Assembly: GCA_965218875.1 (NCBI GenBank)
Contig: OZ244707.1
Location: forward strand, 1,364,001 to 1,428,000
Reading direction: 5' to 3'
From: CBDCMJ01 sp965218875
Lineage (GTDB): Bacteria; Chloroflexota; Dehalococcoidia; Lucifugimonadales; UBA3495
Length of the DNA stretch: 64,000 bases
This document shows positions 35,141-43,671 of the stretch, piece by piece (positions within the stretch are counted from its first letter, which is position 1; each line of letters starts with the position of its first letter). Position numbers and translations under genes: made by a program. The notes beneath the pieces are model-generated. The model was not told where the DNA came from. It made no database searches and saw only the letters and a program-made list of their open reading frames with translations.

Positions 35141-36013
35141 CTACAAGTACCGGCGCAGCCAGTCCATAGCGTGGGCGTTGAAGTCGGCGGACGGGTTATG
35201 GTCCAGGCTGGGGTAGACGTGGACCGCCTTGGGACCCGGAATATTCTCGAACACCGGCATGATGGTGTCGTAGGGACAGACCTCGTCGGCTCGCCCCACG
35301 TTTAGCAGGATAGGACAGCTAATCCACGGCGCCAGACTCAGGGTGTCGAAGTAGGCCAGGGTGTCCAGCATCGCCTGCCGCCGGCCCGGGTGCCGGGCCA
35401 AGTAATCGCCCAGTTCCCGGTACGGCGCGGTTTCCACGTCGATGGACACCGGGAAATTGCATAGAAACGGCTCTTCGGCCACCGCCGCCCGCAGTCGGGA
35501 ATCCAGCGCCGCAGTGGCCAGGGTGAAGCCGCCGCCCTGACTGCGGCTCCACATGCCCAGGCGCGACGGGTCTACCTCCTCCCTGGAACAGAGGAAGTCC
35601 AATCCCCTGAGGCAGTCCATGTAGCCGCCCCGGTAGTAATACCGGTCTTTGTCTTCCAGGTGATAGGTGAGCTTCGTCCCCGAGTCCAAGTCCCACTCCT
35701 GGATACTCTCTCCCTGGGCCCGGGGATAGAGGGTCAACACGGCGAATCCGCTCATCACCAGGTGGAAGGGAATGGGCTTGTCTCCACCGTAGCCGGGGAC
35801 CGCCAGCACCGCGGCGCGGCCGGGCCCGGGATCGTTGGGGACCGAGTACCAGCCCCGAAGGCGTTTGCCCTGATAGCTGTCCAGGGCTACTTCGTAGGTC
35901 AGGAACTCCCGGCCGCTGAGGTCCGGGGCGGGAGTCAGGCGGACGTTCAGGTCCTGTCGCCCCAACTCCTCGATGGTGCTGCGCCAAAAATCGGCCAAGT
36001 CCGTAGGCGGCAT
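35141..36013 (-). CDS. Acetyl xylan esterase (AXE1)-type alpha/beta hydrolase
   Basis: 290 residues. The fold is shown by LRGWYSVPNDPGPGRAAVLAVPGYGG and the nucleophile elbow MWSRSQGGGFTLATAAL (serine before Gln-Gly-Gly, as in cephalosporin-C deacetylases). Late acid and histidine candidates are NVGRADEVCPYDT and YPSLDHNPSADF. No signal peptide. The family removes acetyl groups from sugars or antibiotics; the true substrate is unknown. It follows the MBL-fold gene by 14 bp on the same strand. Confidence 0.85.
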   Translation of the reverse strand: MPPTDLADFWRSTIEELGRQDLNVRLTPAPDLSGREFLTYEVALDSYQGKRLRGWYSVPNDPGPGRAAVLAVPGYGGDKPIPFHLVMSGFAVLTLYPRAQGESIQEWDLDSGTKLTYHLEDKDRYYYRGGYMDCLRGLDFLCSREEVDPSRLGMWSRSQGGGFTLATAALDSRLRAAVAEEPFLCNFPVSIDVETAPYRELGDYLARHPGRRQAMLDTLAYFDTLSLAPWISCPILLNVGRADEVCPYDTIMPVFENIPGPKAVHVYPSLDHNPSADFNAHAMDWLRRYL

Positions 36014-36027
36014 TTTTTACCCTCCAG

Positions 36028-36966
36028 CTATGCGAGGCAACGCACGGGCCGGCCGCCGTTATAGGCGACCATGTCCTCGATAATCGGCCCCAAGTCCAGC
36101 TTGGTCCCCAGGGGCTGGCCGTTTATCTCAGAGAAGGCCCGGTGCAGGTTGCCCGTCAGGCGTTCGGTATCGCTCCAGCCGGCGAAACGCCCCAGGTCGG
36201 CTTGGCGGGCCGCCTCCAAGGCCGACATGCCCGGCTCGAAGCATTCCCAGGCCAGTCCCTGGACGAAGCGCAGGTAAGCGACCATGTCGTCGATAACCTC
36301 AGGGCCGCACACCGGGCCGTGTCCGGGTACGATGGTGCGGGCTCCCAGTCCCCGCAGCGTTTCCAGCGCTCGGAGAGAGCCGGCGATAGACCCCATGGCT
36401 ACGAACGGGGTGCCCTGGTTGAACAGCAGGTCCCCGGAGTACAGGACGCTTCTCTCCGGAATCCAGACCAGGATGTCGTTGGTGGTGTGGGCCGGCCCCA
36501 CGAAGATAAGCTCGACCCGCAGGTCGTCCACGTAAATGTCCAGCCGGTCCTCGAAGGTGACTACCGGAGGAGCCAGTTCCAGGCTCCCCCACTCGACCGA
36601 CGGAAATAGGGGATGCAGGGTGTGCAAGCCGGTCTCGATGACTGTCTCCCGGCACAGCCGGTGGGCAACTATGGTGGCGCCGGGAAACAGGTAGTTGCCA
36701 TGGGTGTGGTCGCCATGGTGGTGAGTGTTCACCAGGATGCCGTATGGCAGAGCGGTCACCGTGCTGATGGCCTCCAGGAAGGCCCTGGTGCGGGCCTCGG
36801 TGAAACAGGTGTCGATGACGGTGACGCTGTCCCGGCCGACGATAAAGCCCGCGTTGTTCAAGCCCCAACTGCCGTCGGGCTGCAGATAAGCGTATATCCC
36901 GTCGCTCACCTCCTGGGTTTCCGGGGGCGGCAGTTGACCCTTCCCGTGATTGTGGGCGGCGCTCAT
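36028..36966 (-). CDS. Metallo-beta-lactamase-fold hydrolase
   Basis: 312 residues. Metal site NTHHHGDHTHGN (His-x-His-x-Asp-His), followed by later ligands in VGPAHTTNDILVW, YSGDLLF and VPGHGPVCGP. The group includes SoxH-like, quinoprotein-relay and other hydrolases; no extra domain marks a specific role. Complete, ATG start at 36966. Upstream of the esterase, likely one operon. Confidence 0.86.
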   Translation of the reverse strand: MSAAHNHGKGQLPPPETQEVSDGIYAYLQPDGSWGLNNAGFIVGRDSVTVIDTCFTEARTRAFLEAISTVTALPYGILVNTHHHGDHTHGNYLFPGATIVAHRLCRETVIETGLHTLHPLFPSVEWGSLELAPPVVTFEDRLDIYVDDLRVELIFVGPAHTTNDILVWIPERSVLYSGDLLFNQGTPFVAMGSIAGSLRALETLRGLGARTIVPGHGPVCGPEVIDDMVAYLRFVQGLAWECFEPGMSALEAARQADLGRFAGWSDTERLTGNLHRAFSEINGQPLGTKLDLGPIIEDMVAYNGGRPVRCLA

Positions 36967-37032
36967 GAACGGTTTACTCCCGTAACTCCTGGACGCGATT
37001 TCGAGGGGAACTAAACCGGCCCAAGGGCCGGC

Positions 37033-37051
37033 GCCGGGGAGGGTCCCCGGC
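37033..37051. terminator. Hairpin between MBL-fold and CoA-binding genes
   Basis: GCCGGGGA-GGG-TCCCCGGC is a perfect 8-bp stem with a 3-base loop. It lies downstream of the minus-strand CoA-binding gene, but the sequence after it on that strand is not T-rich, so termination is only a guess. Confidence 0.4.
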
Positions 37052-37112
37052 TGTCTTCTCCAAAGTTAGGCTCCAGTTAGGCGCCGAACCGGCGCCGGTG
37101 CTGGCGAAGGGT

Positions 37113-37475
37113 TCAATCATCCATGATCACGGGGATTCCAGCCGCCTCGGCCTTGGCGGCCGCCTCGGGATTGACCACCCCGTCCTGCATCCAGATGTAC
37201 TTGACCCCAACCTCGATGGCCTCGTCCACCACCGGAGGGACCAACTCCGAGCGCCGGAAGATGTCCACCATGTCTATGGGATCGGGGACCGACTTCAGGT
37301 CGGGGTAGCTCTTCTCTCCCAGGGTTTCCTGGATCATCGGGTTGACCGGGATGATTCGATAGCCCTGGGACTGCATGTATTTCGACACGCGGTGGCTGTC
37401 CCGGGCTGGATTGTCGGACAGGCCCACCACGGCGATGGTCTTGCTGTTGCGCAGTTGCTCGTCGACTAGGTCCAA
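37113..37475 (-). CDS. CoA-binding protein (Rossmann-type)
   Basis: 120 residues. The text KTIAVVGLSDNPARDSHRVS and GYRIIPVNPMIQETLGEKSY is the CoA-binding domain seen in succinyl-CoA synthetase alpha and small YccU-like proteins; the C-terminal part has KYIWMQDGVVNPEAAAKAEA. Start chosen at TTG 37475, nine bases after GGGGAGG; the longer open frame overlapping the reductase gene has no family sequence. Probably cotranscribed with the upstream reductase. Confidence 0.85.
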   Translation of the reverse strand: MDLVDEQLRNSKTIAVVGLSDNPARDSHRVSKYMQSQGYRIIPVNPMIQETLGEKSYPDLKSVPDPIDMVDIFRRSELVPPVVDEAIEVGVKYIWMQDGVVNPEAAAKAEAAGIPVIMDD

Positions 37476-37516
37476 GTATGCCTCCCCGGGGCCCCGCCGG
37501 GGTTGCGCGGGCCCTG

Positions 37517-38443
37517 TTACCAGTGGTTGCCGCTGATGTAGTTGAAGGCTGCTATGGCGGCGGTGGCCCCGTCCCCCGCCGAGGTAACCAACTGGGACGC
37601 CGAGTGCTGCCGGACGTCCCCGGCGGCGTACAGTCCGGCCACCGGGGTCCTCATGGACAGGTCCACCGGAATATGACCGGCGTTGTCCAGCTTCACCAGG
37701 TGACGCACCAGGCGGGAGTTGGGCTCCAGGCCCACGTAGACGAACAGGCCCGACAGGTCCACCTGGTTCTCCATGTTGGTTACCACGTTGCGCACCCTCA
37801 CCCCGGAGACGGTGGTCCCACCCAGCACTCCTTCTACCGAAGAGTTGTAGACCAACTCGATCTTGCGTTCCCGGTGCAGCCGGTCTTGGAGGACTTTCTG
37901 GGCCTGCAACTGTTCTCCCCGGTTGAACAGCAGCACCCTGTCGGCGTAGCCGGCCAGGGTCAAGGCCTCGTCGGCGGCGGAATCCCCGCCGCCCACGACC
38001 CCCACCACCTGGCGGGAGTAGAGGGGGCCGTCGCAGGTGGCGCACTGGGACACTCCCCGACCGTACATTTCCTCTTCTCCGGGTATTCCCAAACGCCGCA
38101 GCGAGGAGCCGCAAGCCACTATGACCGCCTTGGCCCGCAGGCCGCCGGAGTCCGTCCCCACTACCCAGCAGGCGCCGTCCCGCGACACCTCAGTGGCTTC
38201 GGCCATAATGAACTCGGCGCCAGCTTCCATGGCCTGCTCCTGCACCGACGGGGCCAGCTCGGCCCCGGCAATGCCCGCGGGAAACCCGGGGTAATTCTCG
38301 ATCTTCTCCGCGTTGATTATCTGCGCGCCGCCCATCATCTGTTCGATCAAGCCGGTCTTTAGACCGTAGCGGGCGCCGAAGAGCCCCGCGGTCAACCCGG
38401 CCAAGCCGCCGCCGACAATCAGCAGGTCGTAGTCATCCGCCAA
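37517..38443 (-). CDS. trxB: Thioredoxin reductase-like flavoprotein
   Basis: 308 residues. FAD-binding LLIVGGGLAGLTAGLFGARY, redox motif GVSQCATCDGPLY (Cys-x2-Cys), NADPH-binding VGVVGGGDSAADEAL and the C-terminal FAD motif GLYAAGDVRQHSASQLVTSAGDG are all present. Start TTG 38443 follows a perfect GGAGGAGGG by seven bases. It could reduce a thioredoxin or act as a ferredoxin/thioredoxin reductase relative; no trx gene is in the window. Confidence 0.9.
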   Translation of the reverse strand: MADDYDLLIVGGGLAGLTAGLFGARYGLKTGLIEQMMGGAQIINAEKIENYPGFPAGIAGAELAPSVQEQAMEAGAEFIMAEATEVSRDGACWVVGTDSGGLRAKAVIVACGSSLRRLGIPGEEEMYGRGVSQCATCDGPLYSRQVVGVVGGGDSAADEALTLAGYADRVLLFNRGEQLQAQKVLQDRLHRERKIELVYNSSVEGVLGGTTVSGVRVRNVVTNMENQVDLSGLFVYVGLEPNSRLVRHLVKLDNAGHIPVDLSMRTPVAGLYAAGDVRQHSASQLVTSAGDGATAAIAAFNYISGNHW

Positions 38444-38749
38444 AACAAGGCCCTCCTCCAAAAGGATGGGGCAACCCCGCGCCGCCTACCGCCACGCCAG
38501 CCGGGATTGGATTATATCGGCTCCCACGGACTCCATGCCCCGGCGTTGGGATGCGGCTCTCCCTCATTTTGCCGCCTCGAAGACCCAAGCGCAACCATTA
38601 ACCCCTGGGCCCGGCGCCTCGCCTGCGGTTGCGCTCCCGAAGGCGTGGCCCTAAAATTGGCCCCGCTTCCCCATAGTTCTGTTTTCGTCCCCGGACCGCG
38701 ACCCGCGTTGCCCAGCGTTAGACCAGTGCTCGAATGGAGGCGGGAAGGT

Positions 38750-39616
38750 ATGCTAGTGCAACTGATCAGCACCCACAACGCCGACGGCGTCCGGCTCGAC
38801 GGCGCATTCTATCCGCCCCCGGAGGACACGGTCCCGCTGGGGCCTGCCGAGGCGGTCCTGTTGATTCACGGCTCCCGGGGAAATTTCGCCGACCCCGTCA
38901 CCAGGGAGATGGCGGAAGACCTGGCAAAGCTGGGCTACGCTTGCCTGAGCCTCAACACCACGGCCCACGACACCGTATGGGCCAACCCGGGCGGCGTCTA
39001 CTACGGCAATGCCTACGAGGTCCTGGACAAAACGTGCAATGACTTGAAGGCGGGGGTGGACTACCTGCACGACGCGGGCTACACCCACGTGGCGCTGCTG
39101 GGCCACAGCATGGGCGCGGTCCGGGCCGCCTATTATGCCGCAACCCGCCCTGACCCGCGGGTAACCGCGGTCATCCCCATCTCGCCGGTGCGGCTGTCCT
39201 ACTCTCACTTTGCCGCCTCCGGCGACGCCCCGGAATTCTTGGAGTTGGTCCGCCGCGCCGAGGAAATGGAGGCCGCTGGCAAGGGCCACGAGCTGCTGGA
39301 CGCGGGATTTCCTATTCAACAGCTCTTCAGCGCCACGTCATATCTGGACAAGCACGGCCGGGACGAGCGCTACAACCTGGTGGACCTGGCGCCGGGCATT
39401 CGCATACCGATGCTGGTCCTTGCCGGCTCCCTAGAGACCCACACCCGGCTGCTGAACATGGGCCGGGACCTGGCCGACGCGGCGGTCAACAGCCCCGGGG
39501 CCGAGAGCGTCATCATCGACGGGGGCGAGCACGCCCTGCCCAACAAGAAGAAGGAAGCCTCGACCATGGTGTTGAGATGGCTGGCCAGCCTCACATCGCG
39601 AAAGGTGGGGGTGTGA
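38750..39616 (+). CDS. Alpha/beta hydrolase
   Basis: 288 residues. EAVLLIHGSRGNFADPVT gives the oxyanion region; the nucleophile elbow is LLGHSMGAVRAAYYAA; a late histidine is in DGGEHALPNKKK. Resembles esterases or lipases of the DUF1749/serine aminopeptidase group. ATG 38750 follows GGGAAGG; a longer upstream frame has no homology-like sequence. Substrate unknown. Divergent from the reductase gene. Confidence 0.82.
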   Translation: MLVQLISTHNADGVRLDGAFYPPPEDTVPLGPAEAVLLIHGSRGNFADPVTREMAEDLAKLGYACLSLNTTAHDTVWANPGGVYYGNAYEVLDKTCNDLKAGVDYLHDAGYTHVALLGHSMGAVRAAYYAATRPDPRVTAVIPISPVRLSYSHFAASGDAPEFLELVRRAEEMEAAGKGHELLDAGFPIQQLFSATSYLDKHGRDERYNLVDLAPGIRIPMLVLAGSLETHTRLLNMGRDLADAAVNSPGAESVIIDGGEHALPNKKKEASTMVLRWLASLTSRKVGV

Positions 39617-39672
39617 CCCCGTCGCAGCCGCCGCCCCCAATCCCATCAGACTGAATACGAGGGCCGTTTAAC

Positions 39673-39699
39673 CGTCATCCCGAGCGGTGCGAGGAATCG
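39673..39699 (-). repeat. Dispersed palindromic repeat, family A copy 6 (short)
   Basis: CCGTCATCCCGAGCGGTGCG then AGGAATCGG. The shortest copy in the window. Confidence 0.6.
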
Positions 39700-39807
39700 G
39701 GGCGGCGTGGTTCGGTGTATCGGTACGTCGAGTGCCGCAGGGCAGTCTACTATTCCGAAACCCTATACCGCGACGGTCTGTGCGAATCCTGCAAGGAGAC
39801 TGGGGGG

Positions 39808-40272
39808 ATGATTATGGAGGAGTTTGAAGCAATCACCGCCCGGATGGGACCGCTCCTGAAGAAACTCCAGAACAGCCCCAGATACGGTGAGAAGACGTTA
39901 CGGGGTCTCCCCCAAGAAGGTGTGTACGTTTTTTATGAGGGTTGCAAGCCGATGTACGTTGGCCGCTCATCTAGGCAAGGAATCCGCAAACGGGTCCAGC
40001 AACATACTATTCCCAGTTCAAGTCATAACCAGGCAGTCTTCGCATTCAAGTTGCTCCAGGAAACACTTGCGGTACCAACAGGTCACGGAGCACCATTAAA
40101 GAAACCGGAACTTGCCGAGAAGTATGAATCCGAATCTAAGGAGCAGAAACGGCGTGTCCGCAACATGGAGGTTCGGGCCGTTAAAATCACGGACTCTTTA
40201 GACCCGGGCAGTATTCGAGATTTACGCTGCCTTGGCCTTGAAGACCCCTATAACAGTTTCGACGAAAGTTAG
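39808..40272 (+). CDS. GIY-YIG nuclease-fold protein
   Basis: 154 residues. The core reads GVYVFYEGCKPMYVGRSSRQ then IRKRVQQH, matching GIY-YIG nucleases (GVY, YVG, then an Arg-rich helix). A Glu late in the protein (NMEVRAVKI) is a possible metal ligand. No extra domain. ATG 39808 follows GGGGGG; the open frame extends upstream to 39715 with CESC residues but lacks a ribosome site. Base composition is lower in GC than the neighbours, suggesting transfer. Confidence 0.72.
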   Translation: MIMEEFEAITARMGPLLKKLQNSPRYGEKTLRGLPQEGVYVFYEGCKPMYVGRSSRQGIRKRVQQHTIPSSSHNQAVFAFKLLQETLAVPTGHGAPLKKPELAEKYESESKEQKRRVRNMEVRAVKITDSLDPGSIRDLRCLGLEDPYNSFDES

Positions 40273-40390
40273 AGGAATGGCCCCGGGTGGTCGACTAAAA
40301 TTAGGAATGGTCTGAATAAGTCCACAATTGTGGGATGGCCACACTGAGGAAATAGATGTTTCGATGGGTTTTTCATCCCAATCCTCCGCG

Positions 40391-40419
40391 TTGACTTCCC
40401 TCCCGGCGCTCTATATAAT
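40391..40419 (+). promoter_or_regulatory. Strong promoter of the tRNA-tuf operon
   Basis: TTGACT (40391-40396), 17-bp spacer, perfect TATAAT (40414-40419), 84 bp upstream of the first tRNA. The best consensus promoter in the window. Confidence 0.85.
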
Positions 40420-40502
40420 TGGAATTGCCCAAATTGGCCCTGGTGACTATGGCCCCGGACATGGGGCCATTTTCTGGTATGGCCCGCGCACCCGTCTCCA
40501 GT

Positions 40503-40574
40503 GCCCCTGTGGCGCAATGGAAGCGCAGCCGATTTGTAATCGGCAGGTTAGCGGTTCGAATCCGCTCTGGGGCT
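40503..40574 (+). tRNA. tRNA-Thr (anticodon TGT)
   Basis: 72-nt cloverleaf: acceptor GCCCCTG/CTGGGGC (one T-T mismatch), anticodon arm GCCGA-TTTGTAA-TCGGC, T arm AGCGG-TTCGAAT-CCGCT. No encoded CCA. First tRNA of the operon leading to tuf. Confidence 0.93.
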
Positions 40575-40665
40575 CTCTTAGCAGGCCCGGCACAGGAGAC
40601 TCATTCCAGGGCAGCCCCGCGCCGCGGGAGCCGCCGGCTGCGGAGGGCACGGTTCCCGGCAAGTT

Positions 40666-40750
40666 GGAGGGGTGGGTGAGTGGTTAAAGCCACCAGACTG
40701 TAAATCTGGCGTCCGGAAGGGCTTCGTAGGTTCGAATCCTACCCCCTCCA
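40666..40750 (+). tRNA. tRNA-Tyr (anticodon GTA)
   Basis: 85 nt, class II with a long variable arm (CGTCCGGAAGGGCTTC). Acceptor GGAGGGG/CCCCTCC, anticodon arm CCAGA-CTGTAAA-TCTGG, T arm GTAGG-TTCGAAT-CCTAC. The CCA end is encoded (40751-40753). Confidence 0.95.
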
Positions 40751-40812
40751 CCATCCATAACAAGCGCGCCCAAGCATAGAGGCCAAGCATCGCCGGTTGC
40801 CCCGGCGCCAGG

Positions 40813-40883
40813 CCCAGATAGCTCAGCGGTAGAGCACGTTCTTGGTAAGAACGGGGTCGGCGGTTCAATCCCGCCTCTGGGCT
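40813..40883 (+). tRNA. tRNA-Thr (anticodon GGT)
   Basis: 71 nt. Acceptor GCCCAGA/TCTGGGC, anticodon arm CGTTC-TTGGTAA-GAACG, T arm GGCGG-TTCAATC-CCGCC. CCA is encoded right after (40884-40886). It ends 29 bp before tuf. Confidence 0.95.
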
Positions 40884-40912
40884 CCAGTTTTCGCAAGACG
40901 GAGGAGACCTAA

Positions 40913-42097
40913 ATGGCCAAGGAGCGATTCGACCGTACCAAGCCCCACATCAACGTGGGCACCATCGGCCACGTGGACCACGGTAAGACCACCCTTACCT
41001 CTGCCATCACCAAGGTCATGGCGGCAAGGGGACTGGCCCGGTACCAGGACTTAGACAGCATCGACAACGCGCCCGAGGAAAAGGCCCGTGGCGTTACCAT
41101 CGCCATCGCTCACGTGGAGTACCAGACCGAGAACCGGCACTACGCCCACGTGGACTGCCCCGGCCACGCCGACTATATCAAGAACATGATCACCGGGGCG
41201 GCCCAGATGGACGGCGCGGTCCTGGTGGTCAGCGCGCCCGACGGCCCCATGCCCCAGACCCGGGAGCACATCCTCCTGGCCCGCCAGGTGGAGGTGCCGC
41301 GCATCCTGGTCGCCCTCAACAAGGTGGACATGATGGACGACGAGGAGCTGTTGGAGCTGGTGGAGTTGGAGGTCCGGGACCTTCTCAACCGCTACGAGTT
41401 CCCCGGGGACGACACCCCCATCATCCGGGTCAGCGGCCTGAAGGCCCTGGAGGGCGACGCCGAGGCGGAAGAGGGCATAGTCAACCTGGTGCAAGCCATG
41501 GACGACTACATACCCGTCCCCACGCGCATCGTCGACCGCCCCTTCCTGATGCCCATCGAGGACGTGTTCGGCATCAAGGGGCGCGGCACCGTGGTCACCG
41601 GCCGGGTGGAGCGGGGAAGCCTGAAGCAGGGCGAGCCCGTGGAGATAATCCGTTACGGCGACGTGCGGCAGACCGTCGCCACCGGGCTGGAGATGTTCCA
41701 CAAGCTCCTGGACACCACCGAGGCCGGCGACGCCGTGGGGGTGCTGCTGCGGGGAGTAGACCGGGACGAGGTGGAGCGGGGCCAGGTGCTGGTAAAGCCT
41801 GGCTCGATGAAGCCCTATTCCAACGCCGAGGCCGAGGTCTACGTGCTAAGCCGGGAGGAGGGCGGCCGCCACACTCCCTTCTTCCCGGGCTACAAGCCCC
41901 AGTTCTACATCCGGACCAGCGACATCACCGGAGAGATACAGTTGCCCGAGGGCGTGGAAATGGTCATGCCCGGGGACAACATCAAGATGACAATCAAGCT
42001 GATGCAGCCCATAGCCATCGAGGAAGGACTGCGCTTCGCCATAAGGGAAGGCGGCCGGACCGTGGGAGCGGGCGTATTCACCCAGTTGTTGGATTAG
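40913..42097 (+). CDS. tuf: Translation elongation factor Tu
   Basis: 394 residues; delivers aminoacyl-tRNA to the ribosome. GTPase motifs: GHVDHGKTTL, DCPGHADY, NKVD and the SGLKAL loop; domains 2 and 3 are complete (GRGTVVTGRVERG, TPFFPGYKPQFYIRT, AIREGGRTVGAG). The switch I stretch reads RGVTIAIAHVEY where most bacteria have ITINTAHVEY. AGGAGA precedes the ATG. The tRNA genes are on the same transcript. Confidence 0.97.
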   Translation: MAKERFDRTKPHINVGTIGHVDHGKTTLTSAITKVMAARGLARYQDLDSIDNAPEEKARGVTIAIAHVEYQTENRHYAHVDCPGHADYIKNMITGAAQMDGAVLVVSAPDGPMPQTREHILLARQVEVPRILVALNKVDMMDDEELLELVELEVRDLLNRYEFPGDDTPIIRVSGLKALEGDAEAEEGIVNLVQAMDDYIPVPTRIVDRPFLMPIEDVFGIKGRGTVVTGRVERGSLKQGEPVEIIRYGDVRQTVATGLEMFHKLLDTTEAGDAVGVLLRGVDRDEVERGQVLVKPGSMKPYSNAEAEVYVLSREEGGRHTPFFPGYKPQFYIRTSDITGEIQLPEGVEMVMPGDNIKMTIKLMQPIAIEEGLRFAIREGGRTVGAGVFTQLLD

Positions 42098-42100
42098 GTC

Positions 42101-42271
42101 ATGGCTAGAAAGACAGCGGACGTTAGACCAATCATAACGTTGCAGTGCGGCGATTGCCGGGAGCGCAATTACACCACGGTGAAGAACCGGCGCAGCGACC
42201 CGCAGCGCATGGAGTTGCGCAAGTACTGCTCCCGGTGCCGTGGCCACACGGGCCACCGCGAAGTGAGGTAG
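42101..42271 (+). CDS. rpmG: 50S ribosomal protein L33
   Basis: 56 residues starting MARKTADVRPIITLQCGDCR and continuing RNYTTVKNRRSDPQRMELRK, with two zinc-binding Cys pairs (CGDC and CSRC). Normal length. It starts three bases after the tuf stop and precedes secE, the usual rpmG-secE-nusG order. Confidence 0.93.
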   Translation: MARKTADVRPIITLQCGDCRERNYTTVKNRRSDPQRMELRKYCSRCRGHTGHREVR

Positions 42272-42277
42272 GCCGCC

Positions 42278-42514
42278 GTGGCCAGAGCCTCGACCCGGGC
42301 CACCCGCATCATATCCCCCGGCACTCCGGGCCGGGTAAGCCCCATAAACTTTCTGCGGGAGACTTTCTCCGAGTTGCAGAAGTCGGTGTGGCCCAGCCGG
42401 GAGGAGACGGCCCGTTTGACGGCGGTGGTCATAGCCCTGTCCGTGGCCGCCGGGTTCTTCCTGGGCGGGCTCGATCGCATCTTCGCGGAGACCTTCACCA
42501 AGTACGTCCTCTAG
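42278..42514 (+). CDS. secE: Protein translocase subunit SecE
   Basis: 78 residues. The conserved amphipathic helix FLRETFSELQKSVWPSREET is followed by one membrane segment (ALSVAAGFFLGGLDRIF), the minimal one-TM SecE. GTG start six bases after rpmG. It clamps SecY in the Sec translocon. Confidence 0.92.
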   Translation: MARASTRATRIISPGTPGRVSPINFLRETFSELQKSVWPSREETARLTAVVIALSVAAGFFLGGLDRIFAETFTKYVL

Positions 42515-42598
42515 CCCGCGGCGGCTGTGCCGGGGCATGGGTCCCGGCGGCCGGCGGGGAAGGCGGCAGCGGCCAAAACGGCGGGGTTAGATAATTTC

Positions 42599-43177
42599 AT
42601 GACTATCCGTGAGAACGCTTCGGTAGAAGAGGTGCAAGGCCCCAGGTGGTACATCGTCCACACCTACTCGGGACAGGAGGACGTGGTCGAGAAAAACCTG
42701 AAGCTGCGCATCCAAAGCCTGGATATGCAGGACCGGATCCTCCAGGTCCTGGTGCCCACCGAGGAAGAGGTTGTGTTCAAGGAGGGTAAACGGCGGGCCG
42801 AGCGGCGCAAGCTGTTTCCCGGCTATATCCTGGTGCACATGGACATGGACGACGAAAGCTGGTACGCGGTGCGAAACACCCCGGGAGTGACCGGTTTCGT
42901 GTCCAGCGAGGACGAATCGGACAAGCGCCCCAAGCCGGTGCCCCTGGAAGACAAGCAAATAGAGGACATCCTGAGACAGGTGGAATCGGGAGCGCCCCGG
43001 GTCAGGATAGGCCTGGAGCGGGGCGAGACGGTGCGAATTACCGAAGGCCCCTTCGTCGACTTCATCGGAGGCGTCAGCGACATAGACGAAGGCAAGGGCA
43101 AGGTGCGGGTGTTGGTGTCCTTCTTCGGCAGGGAAACCCCCGTGGAGCTGGACTTCCTGCAGGTGGAACGAATCTAG
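42599..43177 (+). CDS. nusG: Transcription termination/antitermination factor NusG
   Basis: 192 residues. NGN domain (WYIVHTYSGQEDVVEKNLKL, KLFPGYILVHMDM, VRNTPGVTGFV) and a C-terminal KOW domain (VRITEGPFVDFIGGVSDID). It binds RNA polymerase and links it to the ribosome. ATG 42599 begins the conserved part; the frame is open to GTG 42527, and neither has a strong ribosome site. Confidence 0.93.
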   Translation: MTIRENASVEEVQGPRWYIVHTYSGQEDVVEKNLKLRIQSLDMQDRILQVLVPTEEEVVFKEGKRRAERRKLFPGYILVHMDMDDESWYAVRNTPGVTGFVSSEDESDKRPKPVPLEDKQIEDILRQVESGAPRVRIGLERGETVRITEGPFVDFIGGVSDIDEGKGKVRVLVSFFGRETPVELDFLQVERI

Positions 43178-43214
43178 GGCCGGGGTTGCCGGACCAGCCG
43201 GGTAGGAGCTACAG

Positions 43215-43643
43215 GTGGCGAAAAAGGTAAGAGCGATAATCAAGCTCCAGTTGGAAGCGGGGAAAGCCACGCCGGCGCCGCCGGTGGGCCCCGCCTTGGG
43301 CCAGCACAGCGTCAACATCATGGGATTCGTCAAGGAGTACAATGCCCGCACGGCCAACCAGGCCGGCACCATCGTGCCGGTGCACCTGACAGTCTACGAA
43401 GACCGCTCTTTCACCTTCGTAACCCGCACGTCCCCGGCGTCGGACTTGCTCAGGAAGGCGGCGGGCGTGGAACGCGGCGCCTCCGACATGAAGCAGGGGC
43501 CTACGGGGACCATCAGCAGACAGGCGCTGCGGGAGATCGCCGAGACCAAGATCGTGGACCTGAACGCCTCTTCCACCGAGGAGGCCATGTCCATCATCGC
43601 CGGCACCGCCCGGAGCATGGGCATACAAATAAGCGAGGAGTAA
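43215..43643 (+). CDS. rplK: 50S ribosomal protein L11
   Basis: 142 residues; KLQLEAGKATPAPPVGPALG is the proline-rich N-terminal domain that contacts the GTPase centre, with the C-terminal RNA-binding part ALREIAETKIVDLNA. GTG start after TAGGAG. Full length. Confidence 0.96.
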   Translation: MAKKVRAIIKLQLEAGKATPAPPVGPALGQHSVNIMGFVKEYNARTANQAGTIVPVHLTVYEDRSFTFVTRTSPASDLLRKAAGVERGASDMKQGPTGTISRQALREIAETKIVDLNASSTEEAMSIIAGTARSMGIQISEE

Positions 43644-43671
43644 CCGGGTCCGGACCAACCCGGTAGATATT

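Noticed and set aside
37476..38114. N-terminal extension of the CoA-binding gene into the reductase
   Set aside because: The extra 213 codons are antisense-like, Gly/Arg/Pro-rich text in the reductase region; a ribosome site supports the short start at 37475.
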